A stretch of 64,000 bases of DNA. It comes from Hydrogenophaga sp. GTDB lineage: Bacteria; Pseudomonadota; Gammaproteobacteria; Burkholderiales; Burkholderiaceae_C. Below the pieces are notes generated by a model. The model was not told the DNA's origin. It was given only the letters and a program-made list of their open reading frames with translations, and ran no database searches. Of this stretch, positions 1 through 10,277 are shown piece after piece; the first letter of the stretch is position 1; every line of letters starts with the position of its first letter. The stretch is from NCBI GenBank assembly GCA_011391595.1, contig JAABQG010000003.1:1-64000 (forward strand). The letters run 5' to 3'. The position numbers were made by a program, and so were the translations under genes.

Positions 1-806
1 GCGAAATCCTGAAAATCGCCATGCCGCTGATGCTGGCCTGGTGGTTCCAGAAGCGCGAAGGGCAGTTGCGCCCGCTCGATTTCCTGGTCGCGGGTGTGCT
101 GCTGGCGGTGCCGGTCGGGCTGATCATGAAGCAGCCTGACCTGGGGACCGCGCTGCTGGTGCTGGCGGCGGGTCTTTCGGTCATCTTCTTCGCCGGCTTG
201 AGCTGGAAGCTGATCGTGCCGCCGGTGCTGCTGGCGCTGCTGGGCATCGGCCTGGTGGTGTTTTTCGGCAACGACCTGTGCGCCGATGGTGTGCGCTGGC
301 CGGTGCTGCACGACTACCAGCAGCAGCGGATCTGCACCCTGCTGGATCCGACTCGCGACCCGCTGGGCAAGGGTTTTCACATCATCCAGGGCATGATCGC
401 CATCGGCTCAGGCGGGTTCTGGGGCAAGGGCTTCATGCAGGGCACGCAGACCCATCTGGAGTTCATCCCCGAGCGCACCACCGACTTCATATTTGCCGCC
501 TTTTCCGAAGAGTTCGGGCTGCTTGGCAACCTTCTGCTGATCGGTATTTTCATCTTTCTGGTGCTGCGGGCCCTGTTCATCGCGCTGGAGGCGCCGACGC
601 TCTTTTCGCGCCTGCTGGCCGGCGCCGTGGCCATGATTTTCTTTTCCTACGCCTTCGTGAACATGGGCATGGTCAGCGGCATCCTGCCGGTGGTGGGTGT
701 GCCGCTGCCCTTCATCAGCTACGGCGGCACGGCGATGGTGACGCTGGGGCTGGGGCTGGGCATCCTGATGTCGATCGCCAAGTCCAAGCGGCTGGTGCAG
801 TCCTGA
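1..806 (+). CDS. rodA: RodA, SEDS-family peptidoglycan glycosyltransferase (3' part; 5' end outside window)
   Basis: Integral membrane protein that polymerises lipid II into glycan strands for cell elongation, working with a class B PBP (usually PBP2/MrdA). The reading frame is open from the first bases of the window, so the N-terminal third is missing. The visible part has several hydrophobic segments, and the C-terminal block VVGVPLPFISYGGTAMVTL is typical of the SEDS proteins RodA/FtsW. RodA rather than FtsW is chosen from the overall sequence (KQPDLGTALLVLAAG, GSGGFWGKGFMQGTQTHLEFIPERTTDFIF). mrdA and mreBCD would be expected just upstream, outside the window. Confidence 0.93.
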   Translation, partial: EILKIAMPLMLAWWFQKREGQLRPLDFLVAGVLLAVPVGLIMKQPDLGTALLVLAAGLSVIFFAGLSWKLIVPPVLLALLGIGLVVFFGNDLCADGVRWPVLHDYQQQRICTLLDPTRDPLGKGFHIIQGMIAIGSGGFWGKGFMQGTQTHLEFIPERTTDFIFAAFSEEFGLLGNLLLIGIFIFLVLRALFIALEAPTLFSRLLAGAVAMIFFSYAFVNMGMVSGILPVVGVPLPFISYGGTAMVTLGLGLGILMSIAKSKRLVQS

Positions 807-824
807 GGCCACGCATCAACGCAT

Positions 825-852
825 TGCCCCCGCCCGGCAGCGGGTAGGGGCA
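825..852 (+). other. GC-rich stem-loop 3' of rodA
   Basis: TGCCCC at 825-830 pairs with GGGGCA at 847-852, with an inner near-complementary GCCCG/CGGGT stem and a small loop. There is no T-run after it, so it may be a weak or Rho-assisted 3' end for rodA or only an mRNA-stabilising hairpin. Confidence 0.35.
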
Positions 853-927
853 GAACTTGCAAACGCGGCTGAAAACGCGCCAAAATGAGCTTGCCAACCG
901 TGCTTTGGCAACTATCAGGAGAAATTC

Positions 928-1263
928 ATGGCAGGCAAGTTTCAGTTGAAAAAGTCTAAGAACGACAAGTTTTTCTTCACGCTGCACGCGGAAAACGGTC
1001 ACGCGATCCTGACCAGCGAGATGTATGACGCCAAGGCAAGCGCAGTCAATGGCATTGAGTCCGTCAAGAAAAACGCCGGGGATGACGGACGCTACGGCCG
1101 CTTGGTGGGCAAGGACGGATCGCCTTACTTCACGCTCAAGGCAGGCAACGGCCAGGTGATCGGTCAGAGCCAGATGTATTCGGGCGAAAAAGCCCGCGAT
1201 GACGGCATTGCGGCCTGCAAGGCCAACGGCCCTGGCGCCGCCACCGACGACCAGACCGCCTGA
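928..1263 (+). CDS. YegP family (DUF1508/UPF0339) protein, two-repeat
   Basis: A 111-residue soluble protein made of two copies of a short (about 48 residue) beta-rich module. The first (about 4-50) reads KFQLKKSKNDKFFFTLHAENGHAI; the second (about 55-105) reads YGRLVGKDGSPYFTLKAGNGQVIGQSQMY. The double-module form is typical of YegP. AGGAGA lies 6 nt before the ATG, supporting this start. No biochemical role is established for the family. It stands alone between rodA and tldD with its own probable terminator. Confidence 0.85.
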   Translation: MAGKFQLKKSKNDKFFFTLHAENGHAILTSEMYDAKASAVNGIESVKKNAGDDGRYGRLVGKDGSPYFTLKAGNGQVIGQSQMYSGEKARDDGIAACKANGPGAATDDQTA

Positions 1264-1289
1264 GTTTTCTTCCATTCCGTTTGCCCGGG

Positions 1290-1325
1290 AGGCCGCGGCA
1301 AAAGCCATGCTGCGGCCTTTGTCGT
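1290..1325 (+). terminator. Probable intrinsic terminator after the YegP-like gene
   Basis: AGGCCGCGGCA (1290-1300) pairs with TGCTGCGGCCT (1308-1318), 11 bp including one G-U pair, with a 7-nt loop. It is followed by an interrupted T-rich stretch. It sits 27 bp after the stop codon and before tldD. Confidence 0.55.
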
Positions 1326-1347
1326 TGGGGCTGCCTACAATCCACGC

Positions 1348-2808
1348 ATGATCTCCCGCGAACCCACCATCGAACGCCTGGCCACGGCCCAATCCCTGCT
1401 GCTGGCGCCTTTCGGCCTGACTGAAGCGCACCTGTCCCGTGCCTTGGCCGAGATCACCGCGCACAAGGTCGACGACGCCGACCTGTATTTCCAGTACACC
1501 CGCTCTGAGGGCTGGAGCCTCGAAGAAGGCATCGTCAAGACCGGCAGCTTCAGCATCGACCAGGGCGTGGGCGTGCGTGCGGTGGCCGGTGAAAAAACCG
1601 CATTTGCCTACTCGGACGACATTTCCGAAGCCTCGCTGATGGACGCGGCCCGCACGGTGCGCTCGATTTCCACGGCGGCACAGAACCGCCGCGTGAAGAC
1701 GCCCGCCCGCAAGGTGGCCACCAGTCGCTCGCTGTATGGCGGGCTGGACCCGATCGCCACGATGGACAGCACGGCCAAGGTCGAACTGCTGGGCCGTGTC
1801 GAGAAGATGGCGCGTGCCCGCGACCCGCGCATTGCCCAGGTGATGGCGGGGCTGGCCAGCGAGTATGACGTGGTGATGGTGGCGCGCGCCGATGGCACGT
1901 TGGCCGCCGACGTGCGCCCGTTGGTGCGCCTGTCGGTCACAGTCATCGCCGAGCAGAAGGGCCGCCGCGAGATGGGCTCGGGCGGTGGTGGCGGCCGCTT
2001 CGGCTTGGCTTACTTCACGGACGCGCAGATTGCCGAATACGTGGACGACGCGGTAAAGGCCGCGCTGACCAACCTGGACGCCCGTCCGGCCCCGGCCGGC
2101 GAGATGACCGTGGTACTCGGCCCAGGCTGGCCCGGCATCCTGCTGCACGAGGCCATCGGTCACGGCCTTGAAGGTGACTTCAACCGCAAGGGCTCCAGCG
2201 CCTTCAGCGGGCGCATCGGCCAGCGCGTGGCAGCCAAAGGGGTGACAGTGCTCGACGACGGCACGATCAGCGACCGGCGCGGCTCGCTCAACGTGGACGA
2301 CGAAGGCCATGCCAGCCAGCGCAACGTGCTGATCGAGGACGGCATCCTGAAGGGCTACATCCAGGATTCGATGAACGCCCGGCTCATGGGGGTCAAGCCC
2401 ACTGGCAACGGCCGGCGCGAAAGCTACGCCCATGTGCCGATGCCGCGCATGACCAACACTTACATGCTCGGCGGCGAAAAGGATCCGAAGGAAATCGTCG
2501 CCAGCATCAAGAAGGGCCTGTACGCCACCAACTTCGGCGGCGGGCAGGTGGACATTACCTCGGGCAAGTTCGTGTTCAGTGCCAGCGAAGCCTTCTGGGT
2601 GGAAAACGGAAAGATCCAGTTCCCGGTGAAGGGCGCAACGATCGTCGGCAGCGGCCCGGAGTCGCTCAAGAAGGTCACGATGATCGGCAACGACATGAAA
2701 CTCGACAGTGGCGTCGGCACCTGCGGCAAGGAAGGCCAGAGCGTGCCGGTGGGCGTGGGCCAGCCGACCTTGCGCATCGAAGGGCTGACCGTCGGCGGCA
2801 CCGCTTGA
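1348..2808 (+). CDS. tldD: TldD metalloprotease
   Basis: A 486-residue M103-family zinc peptidase, normally one half of the TldD/TldE(PmbA) heterodimer that trims peptides (for example microcin B17 leader, CcdA antitoxin). The zinc motif HExxxH is visible as HEAIGH within LLHEAIGHGLEGDFNRKG, followed by the conserved GDFNRKGSSAFSGRIGQ block. The C-terminal region SGKFVFSASEAFWVENGKI is also typical. Length matches the family (about 480). The partner tldE/pmbA is not in this window. The gene is monocistronic in appearance; the next feature is the leader region of DAHP synthase. Confidence 0.95.
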   Translation: MISREPTIERLATAQSLLLAPFGLTEAHLSRALAEITAHKVDDADLYFQYTRSEGWSLEEGIVKTGSFSIDQGVGVRAVAGEKTAFAYSDDISEASLMDAARTVRSISTAAQNRRVKTPARKVATSRSLYGGLDPIATMDSTAKVELLGRVEKMARARDPRIAQVMAGLASEYDVVMVARADGTLAADVRPLVRLSVTVIAEQKGRREMGSGGGGGRFGLAYFTDAQIAEYVDDAVKAALTNLDARPAPAGEMTVVLGPGWPGILLHEAIGHGLEGDFNRKGSSAFSGRIGQRVAAKGVTVLDDGTISDRRGSLNVDDEGHASQRNVLIEDGILKGYIQDSMNARLMGVKPTGNGRRESYAHVPMPRMTNTYMLGGEKDPKEIVASIKKGLYATNFGGGQVDITSGKFVFSASEAFWVENGKIQFPVKGATIVGSGPESLKKVTMIGNDMKLDSGVGTCGKEGQSVPVGVGQPTLRIEGLTVGGTA

Positions 2809-2867
2809 CCGCGTGCCCCGGAGCGCGTAAGGCGCCTGTCAACGGTCCTGTGCTACATTCGATCCCC

Positions 2868-2939
2868 ATGCAGTCGCGTTCCGCTTCCTATTTTTATTTT
2901 TGGTTCTCAGTCCCCGGCGGACGAGAGGCGAGCGCGTAA
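2868..2939 (+). CDS. Aromatic-amino-acid leader peptide of the DAHP synthase attenuator
   Basis: A 23-codon ORF (ATG 2868, TAA 2937) whose product has six consecutive aromatic codons at residues 8-13, Tyr-Phe-Tyr-Phe-Trp-Phe, covering all three aromatic amino acids. It ends 24 nt before a strong intrinsic terminator and 97 nt before the DAHP synthase start. This is the arrangement of ribosome-mediated attenuators (as in trp and pheA leaders). Within the ORF, CCCGGCGG (2913-2920) duplicates the 3' arm of the terminator and could pair with the 5' arm as an antiterminator when a ribosome stalls at the aromatic run. There is no obvious Shine-Dalgarno sequence; a possible -10 (TACATT, 2854-2859) would put the transcript start almost at the ATG, so the leader may be translated from a leaderless RNA. 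Confidence 0.82.
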   Translation: MQSRSASYFYFWFSVPGGREASA

Positions 2940-2958
2940 GCACCCCAACCCCTCACTG

Positions 2959-2993
2959 AAAACCGCCGGAGCCCCACAGCCCGGCGGTTTTTT
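2959..2993 (+). terminator. Attenuator terminator upstream of DAHP synthase
   Basis: AACCGCCGG (2961-2969) pairs perfectly with CCGGCGGTT (2981-2989) around an 11-nt loop and is followed by TTTT, so it is a textbook intrinsic terminator lying before, not after, a gene. The alternative partner for its 5' arm is CCGGCGG at 2914-2920 inside the leader ORF. Together they give mutually exclusive terminator and antiterminator structures. Confidence 0.85.
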
Positions 2994-3035
2994 CATGCCC
3001 CATCCAGATTCGATCCATTTTGCAAGGAGCCTCCG

Positions 3036-4160
<1,125 letters not shown>

Positions 4161-4223
4161 AACGGGGCCAAAGCGGATTACAGTATCGGAATTGTAGATT
4201 GACCACAGATCCAGAGGTAAACC

Positions 4224-4535
4224 ATGCGCAGTGAAGTCAGGGTGCTGATCGACGAACGTCAGGAATTCACATTCGAGCTGGCCGGCGTGGAGCCCATGGC
4301 CCATGACCTGGCGCGCTGGTGGCTGGACGACCAGTTCACCCAGATGGGCTGCGAGCCTCTTCGCGCGACCGGCAAGCTGCTGCTGGCCGACAAGGTGCTG
4401 GTTGTGGCCCAGGCCGGTGGCGCCAAGCTGCTGGCGGACCCGAAATGGGGCCATGATTTCGCCCGCGCCGCCAGCGCGGCGCTGGACAAACCGGTGATCA
4501 CGGTGGATCTGGCGACGATGACTGTGTCGTACTGA
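4224..4535 (+). CDS. Conserved hypothetical protein, 103 aa
   Basis: Small soluble protein with a GAGG-type ribosome site 8 nt before the ATG (start MRSEVRVLIDERQEFTFEL). The sequence alternates predicted beta segments with an amphipathic helix (MAHDLARWWLDDQF), and ends in KPVITVDLATMTVSY. No signal peptide, membrane segment or metal motif is visible. I do not recognise a characterised family. It lies 63 bp after DAHP synthase on the same strand and could be co-transcribed, but no functional link can be claimed. Confidence 0.7.
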   Translation: MRSEVRVLIDERQEFTFELAGVEPMAHDLARWWLDDQFTQMGCEPLRATGKLLLADKVLVVAQAGGAKLLADPKWGHDFARAASAALDKPVITVDLATMTVSY

Positions 4536-4563
4536 TACCAGCGGTCATTCGGAAGAAATTCCG

Positions 4564-4598
4564 ACGATTCCATTGTCAAATGGCCACTTCAAGCGATC
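4564..4598 (+). repeat. Dispersed intergenic repeat, copy 1 (degenerate)
   Basis: GATTCCATTGTCAAATGG followed by CCACTTCAAGCGATCG aligns with the core of the other copies (TCCCAGCGTCnAATGGTCA). It is the most diverged copy and lies just before the thpR start. Confidence 0.4.
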
Positions 4599-4607
4599 GA
4601 CAAGGAA

Positions 4608-5126
4608 GTGAATACCGGCGTCGAAACCGCCCGCATCTTCCTGGCGCTGTGGCCCGACACCTTGTCACGCGCTGGACTGGCCCGCTGCCGCGATGCCTGG
4701 CGCTGGAACGACGGGGCCAAAGTGGTGCCGACCGGTCAGTTGCACCTGACGCTTCATTTCATTGGCAGCTTTCCCGGTGACCGCCTGCCGCAGCTGGCGC
4801 AGTCGCTCCAGGTGGCATTTGATCCTTTTGACTTGGCGCTGGAGCGGCATGAACTGTGGCCGCGCGGTATTGCGGTGCTACGCCCCGGCGAAGTGCCAGC
4901 GGGTTTGCGAAGCCTGCATGCCGCGCTGGACGATATCTTGCGCGCACAAGATCTGCCGGTGGAGGCACGCGAATACCGCCCGCATGTGACTCTGGCCCGC
5001 CGCGCCGAGGGTTCGGTTCCACCGGTGCAGGCCCCTGGTCTGCGCTGGCGGATCGACGCTTGCGTGCTTGTGGAGTCGGTGCCGGGCGCGGGCTACCGAG
5101 TATTGCGGGACTACACCGCCAGTTAG
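4608..5126 (+). CDS. thpR: RNA 2',3'-cyclic phosphodiesterase ThpR (LigT family)
   Basis: A 172-residue 2H phosphoesterase. The two catalytic HxT motifs are visible: HLT at residues 46-48 (in QLHLTLHFIG) and HVT at 126-128 (in YRPHVTLARR). Family members hydrolyse 2',3'-cyclic phosphate RNA ends in vitro and show RNA ligase activity; the cellular role is unclear. The likely start is GTG at 4608, but the AAGGA sequence is only 1 nt upstream of it, so translation initiation may be weak. The 3' end faces mpl, which converges on it. Confidence 0.9.
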   Translation: MNTGVETARIFLALWPDTLSRAGLARCRDAWRWNDGAKVVPTGQLHLTLHFIGSFPGDRLPQLAQSLQVAFDPFDLALERHELWPRGIAVLRPGEVPAGLRSLHAALDDILRAQDLPVEAREYRPHVTLARRAEGSVPPVQAPGLRWRIDACVLVESVPGAGYRVLRDYTAS

Positions 5127-5135
5127 GCAGAAGAC

Positions 5136-5172
5136 TGGCCGATTCCCATCGTCAAATGGTCATTGACTGCTA

Positions 5173-5178
<6 letters not shown>
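5136..5178 (+). repeat. Dispersed intergenic repeat, copy 2
   Basis: GATTCCCATCGTCAAATGG then TCATTGACTGCTATTACTTTC matches the family core. The copy spans the gap between the convergent thpR and mpl genes and includes the mpl stop codon, so it has been built into the 3' end of mpl. Confidence 0.6.
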
Positions 5179-6627
<1,449 letters not shown>

Positions 6628-6648
6628 GAGTCGATTCTAGGCAGTTTT

Positions 6649-6709
6649 TAAGCTTTTTTGGCCTGATCCCAGCGTCGAATGGCTATGAACAGCTATTGAA
6701 AAGATAGCT
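6649..6709 (+). repeat. Dispersed intergenic repeat, copy 3 (best conserved)
   Basis: TTTTTTGGCC at 6654-6663 is followed by the core GATCCCAGCGTCGAATGG (from 6665), then CTATGAACAGCTATTGAAAA and GATAGCT. It lies between the mpl start and the acyl-CoA synthetase stop. This is one of the two clearest copies and was used as the reference for finding the others. Confidence 0.72.
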
Positions 6710-6769
6710 CTCTGTGAGCAACCTTCCCCGGGAACAACTATCTCTTGCGGAGTGGTTCGGTGCGCGCTT

Positions 6770-8401
6770 TCAGGATGGAAAGCGCTCGCGCAGCTTGAGC
6801 TTCCAGAACTTGCCTGTCGAGGTTCGCGGCACGGCGTCGATGGTCTCGTAGCGCTCGGGCAGCTGCCACTTGGCAAAGTGTTTCTGCAGCAGCAACGCGT
6901 TCAGTTCGCCGGGTGTGGCTGTCTGGCCCGTCTTGAATACCACACAGGCCAGTGGTCGCTCGCTCCATTTCTCATCGGGGATGGCGATCACGGCCGCCTC
7001 GGCCACCGACGGGTGGGCCATCAGCGCGTTTTCCAGGTCCACCGAGCTGATCCACTCGCCGCCCGACTTGATCAGGTCCTTGGTGCGGTCGCTGATCTTG
7101 ACGAAGCCCAACGCATCCACACTGGCCACGTCGCCGGTGCGCAACCAGCCATCGGGGGTGAACTTGTCTTCAGTCACCGGGACTTCATGGTAGCTTCCGG
7201 TGATGAAGGGCCCGCGCACCTGCATTTCGCCCACGCTGGTGCCGTCCCAGGGCTGATCGACGCCGTCGTCGCCGCGCACGCGCAGGTCCACCAGCGGCAC
7301 CGGCACGCCGGCCATGGCGGCGCGCCGGTAGCGCTCGTCCATGGGCACGTCGCGCAGCTCCGCCTTCGGGTAGGAAATGGTGCACACCGGCGAGGTCTCG
7401 GTCATGCCCCAGCCTTGCAGGATCCAGATGCCGTGCCGGTCAAACGCGCGGATCAGCGATTCGGGAACGGCCGCGCCTCCCACCAGCGAGCGCATGCCGG
7501 CCGGCAGTTTCCAGCGGCCGTGGTTCGGCGAGGCCGGGTCCAGCGCCGCGTCATAGGCCTGGATCAGGCTCATCCAGATCGTCGGCACGCCCAGCGACAG
7601 CGTGGGTGGCTCCAGGGTGATGAGGTCGAGCAGGTCGTCTGGGTGCAGGTGCGGGCCCGGGAAGACGAGCTTCACGCCCATCATCACCGCGCCGTAGGGC
7701 ATGCCCCAGCTGTTCGCGTGGAACATGGGCGTGACGGGCATGACCACGTCGGTGCCGCGCAGGCCCCAGAAGTCGCCCAGGCTGGCCACCAGCGTGTGCA
7801 GGAGGGTGGAACGGTGCGAATACGCCACGCCCTTGGGCCGGCCGGTGGTGCCGGAGGTGTAGCACATGGCGACCGGATCGTTTTCATCATGGGGCGCGTA
7901 GTCGAAGCCGTCCGGATCGGCCGAGGCAAGCAGGGCCTCGTAATCGGTGAACGCCGCCGCAACCGGCGCTGCGGAAAAGGGGAAGACGATGACTTTTTCG
8001 AAGGCGTGAATGTGTACGAACTGCTGGTAGAGCGGCAACAGCACGTCGTCGATCACGAGGAAACGGTCTTTGGCGTCAGCGGCAATCCAGCCGATCTCCT
8101 CGGGTGACAGGCGCAGGTTCAGGGTGTGCATCACCCCGCCCGCTGCCGGGACGCCGAAGTAGCACTCCAAGTGGGCATGGTGGTTCCAGCACAGCGTGGC
8201 GACGCGGTCGCCCTTCTGCAGCCCCAGCGCCTTCAAGGCGGACGCCAGCGCGCGCGTGCGGCGGTACCAGGCGCCGAAACTATGTCGGGCCAGGGACTTG
8301 TCGGGTCTGCGGGAGACGATCTCGGTGGAAGGAAACAGGGTACCAGCCCGCTCGAGCAGATGATTGAGCGAGAGCGGCACGTTCATCATGGTGCTTTTCA
8401 A
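6770..8401 (-). CDS. Acyl-CoA synthetase (AMP-forming), AlkK/fatty-acid type
   Basis: ANL-superfamily enzyme activating a carboxylic acid, probably a medium- or long-chain fatty acid, to its CoA thioester through an acyl-adenylate. The 543 residues contain the P-loop-like motif MCYTSGTTGRPKGVAYSHRS, the GWGMTETSPV adenylate motif, GWLRTGDVASVD and the C-terminal KDLIKSGGEWISSVDLENALMAHPSV with the hinge region. The C-terminal catalytic lysine lies in RTSTGKFWKLKLRERF. Several Met codons near 8401, 8389 and 8386 make the exact start uncertain. It stands alone with a dispersed repeat 3' of it. Confidence 0.9.
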   Translation of the reverse strand: MKSTMMNVPLSLNHLLERAGTLFPSTEIVSRRPDKSLARHSFGAWYRRTRALASALKALGLQKGDRVATLCWNHHAHLECYFGVPAAGGVMHTLNLRLSPEEIGWIAADAKDRFLVIDDVLLPLYQQFVHIHAFEKVIVFPFSAAPVAAAFTDYEALLASADPDGFDYAPHDENDPVAMCYTSGTTGRPKGVAYSHRSTLLHTLVASLGDFWGLRGTDVVMPVTPMFHANSWGMPYGAVMMGVKLVFPGPHLHPDDLLDLITLEPPTLSLGVPTIWMSLIQAYDAALDPASPNHGRWKLPAGMRSLVGGAAVPESLIRAFDRHGIWILQGWGMTETSPVCTISYPKAELRDVPMDERYRRAAMAGVPVPLVDLRVRGDDGVDQPWDGTSVGEMQVRGPFITGSYHEVPVTEDKFTPDGWLRTGDVASVDALGFVKISDRTKDLIKSGGEWISSVDLENALMAHPSVAEAAVIAIPDEKWSERPLACVVFKTGQTATPGELNALLLQKHFAKWQLPERYETIDAVPRTSTGKFWKLKLRERFPS

Positions 8402-8471
8402 GGGGTGCGCCTCCGGAGGGTTTTCCTCACTTTACGGGTTGCGGACCGGGCAATCAATGCAGAATCCCCGC

Positions 8472-9056
8472 ATGGACAGCCAGAAAGCAGAAATCGCCGC
8501 CACTGCGGCACGCATGGTCGTGGAGGAGGGGCTGGAATACGGCCCCGCCAAACGTCGCGCGGTGAGGCAACTCGGGCTGTCCGCGCGGTCGGCTCTGCCA
8601 GGCAATGACGAGGTTGAGGCTTCGGTGGTTGATTACATCGAACTGTTTTGCGCCGATACCCAGCCTGGTGAACTTGCGGCGTTGCGCAAGCTGGCCTTGC
8701 TGTGGATGGAGCGGCTGGACCTGTTCCGCCCCCATCTGGGTGGCGCCGTGTGGCATGGGACGGCAACGCGTCTGTCAGACATTTACATCCAGTTGTTCTG
8801 TGATGACCCCAAATCGGCGGAAATTGCGCTGATTGATCACAACGTTGACTACGAGCCACGCACGGTTGCCGGGTTTCATGGCGAGCCGGTCGAGGCGCTG
8901 AGCTTGCACAGTGCCTGCGCTGAACTCGGTGAGATCGTGGGCGTGCACCTGATGGTCTACGACCACGACGACCTGCGCGGCGCCTTGCGGCTCGATGCAA
9001 AAGGGCGCCGGCCGCGTGGTGACTTGGCTGCCGTACGGGCCCTGTTTGAGGCATGA
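8472..9056 (+). CDS. Conserved hypothetical protein of Burkholderiales, 194 aa
   Basis: Soluble protein starting MDSQKAEIAATAARMVVEEG at ATG 8472 (an alternative in-frame ATG is at 8457). The most distinctive segment is HLGGAVWHGTATRLSDIYIQLFCDD followed by KSAEIALIDHNVDYEPR. The G-x-A-T-x-x-S-D-I pattern weakly recalls nucleotidyltransferase folds, but the catalytic acidic pair is not convincing. Homologues have been given a MurC-like name in databases, which nothing here supports. It ends 7 bp before the TlpA-like gene and is very likely co-transcribed with it. Confidence 0.75.
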   Translation: MDSQKAEIAATAARMVVEEGLEYGPAKRRAVRQLGLSARSALPGNDEVEASVVDYIELFCADTQPGELAALRKLALLWMERLDLFRPHLGGAVWHGTATRLSDIYIQLFCDDPKSAEIALIDHNVDYEPRTVAGFHGEPVEALSLHSACAELGEIVGVHLMVYDHDDLRGALRLDAKGRRPRGDLAAVRALFEA

Positions 9057-9063
9057 TGACGAC

Positions 9064-9645
9064 ATGAAAGAGACTTTGTCAGCGCAACCTGAAGCCGCCC
9101 GGCCTGCGGCGACTTCCAGTCGGCGCCGCGCCTTGCTGGGGGGTGTGGGCGTGCTGGCCGCGCTGGGCGGCGCCGCACTGGCTTGGTGGCGGCTGCAACC
9201 GCACGAAGTGGGCCCAGGCACGCTGGGTGACGGTGGTGCCCTTTGGGCGCAGACTTTCCCGACACCGGGTGGCGGCGAGCTGGTCATGGAGTCGCTCCGG
9301 GGCAAGCCCTTGCTGATCAACTTCTGGGCGACCTGGTGCCCGCCCTGCGTGGAGGAGTTGCCGCTACTCGATCGCTTCTACCGTGAAAATGTCGCCAACG
9401 GCTGGCAAGTCGTCGGTTTGGCAATTGACCAGCCCAGCGCGGCGCGTACGTTTCTGCAGAAGACGCCTTTGAGTTTTCCGATCGGACTGGCCGGACTGGG
9501 GGGCACCGAGTTGGCAAAATCGTTGGGCAACCTGGTCGGGGGCCTGCCTTTTACCGTGGTGCTTGGGTCGCAGGGGGCAGTCTTGCACCGTAAAATGGGC
9601 TTGGTGTCTGTTGCCGACCTCACGCTCTGGCGTTCGCTGAAATAG
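9064..9645 (+). CDS. TlpA-like membrane-anchored thioredoxin
   Basis: A 193-residue periplasmic thiol-disulfide protein. The N-terminus (SRRRALLGGVGVLAALGGAA) is a hydrophobic anchor or signal preceded by consecutive arginines, so Tat-type export is possible. The thioredoxin domain carries INFWATWCPPCVEELPLLDRF with the WCPPC active site, and the cis-Pro region GGLPFTVVLG. This fits a TlpA/ResA-like reductant, for example for cytochrome c or copper-site assembly. The start at 9064 is chosen over the longer frame from 8995 because that extension overlaps the preceding gene. Confidence 0.88.
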   Translation: MKETLSAQPEAARPAATSSRRRALLGGVGVLAALGGAALAWWRLQPHEVGPGTLGDGGALWAQTFPTPGGGELVMESLRGKPLLINFWATWCPPCVEELPLLDRFYRENVANGWQVVGLAIDQPSAARTFLQKTPLSFPIGLAGLGGTELAKSLGNLVGGLPFTVVLGSQGAVLHRKMGLVSVADLTLWRSLK

Positions 9646-9791
9646 GGCGTCCGGGCGAAGGAGAATTCTTCTTTCCGCTTTGGGAATTTGTAAATTAACT
9701 GAAATTGATACAAATACAGGGTGCATTGGGAGAAGTTGCTCGAATTTGGGTTAGATTCGGCGTTTCCCCGTAGCCCTTTGCTGGAGGCCCC

Positions 9792-10244
9792 ATGGATTTG
9801 CGAAAACTGAAAACCTTGATCGACCTTGTGTCGGAATCAAATGTCTCTGAACTCGAGATTACGGAAGCTGAAGGAAAGGTTCGCATCGTTAAAGGCGGTG
9901 GCGCCGTGGTACAGCCTTTGGCCAGCCCCATGGCACCTGCCACACCGGCGCTGGCGCCTTCGCCTGTGGCAGCGGTCGTGCCCGTGGTCGAAGCCGAGCC
10001 GCCCACCTCCGGACATGTCGTCAAGTCGCCCATGGTGGGGACTTTCTACCGCGCGGCCAGCCCGGGTGCCAAGTCTTTTGTGGAAATCGGCAGTCAGGTC
10101 AAGGAGGGCGAGACCATCTGCATTATTGAGGCGATGAAGATTCTCAATGAGATCGAGTCCGACAAGGCGGGCACGGTCACGCAGATTCTGGGTGAAAACG
10201 GGCAGGCCGTGGAGTACGGACAGCCTCTATTTGTCATCGAATAA
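9792..10244 (+). CDS. accB: AccB, biotin carboxyl carrier protein of acetyl-CoA carboxylase
   Basis: A 150-residue carrier protein. The N-terminal helical part ([23 protein letters not shown]) is followed by an Ala/Pro linker (about 45-70) and the biotinyl domain ending in [15 protein letters not shown], where Lys116 in the EAMK motif is the biotinylation site. It forms the first gene of an accB-accC-prmA run. The 147-bp gap upstream is AT-richer than its surroundings and probably holds the promoter, but I could not fix convincing -35/-10 elements. The aroQ gene often found directly before accB in related bacteria is absent here. Confidence 0.96.
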   Translation: MDLRKLKTLIDLVSESNVSELEITEAEGKVRIVKGGGAVVQPLASPMAPATPALAPSPVAAVVPVVEAEPPTSGHVVKSPMVGTFYRAASPGAKSFVEIGSQVKEGETICIIEAMKILNEIESDKAGTVTQILGENGQAVEYGQPLFVIE

Positions 10245-10277
10245 GCGCCGATCCACGACTCCACCGCAGCGTTCAGC

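Noticed and set aside
715-2433. 572-codon open frame on the minus strand opposite tldD
   Set aside because: Exactly antisense to a clear TldD; product is His/Arg/Ala-rich low-complexity sequence with no recognisable domain, as expected from GC-rich codon usage in the real gene.
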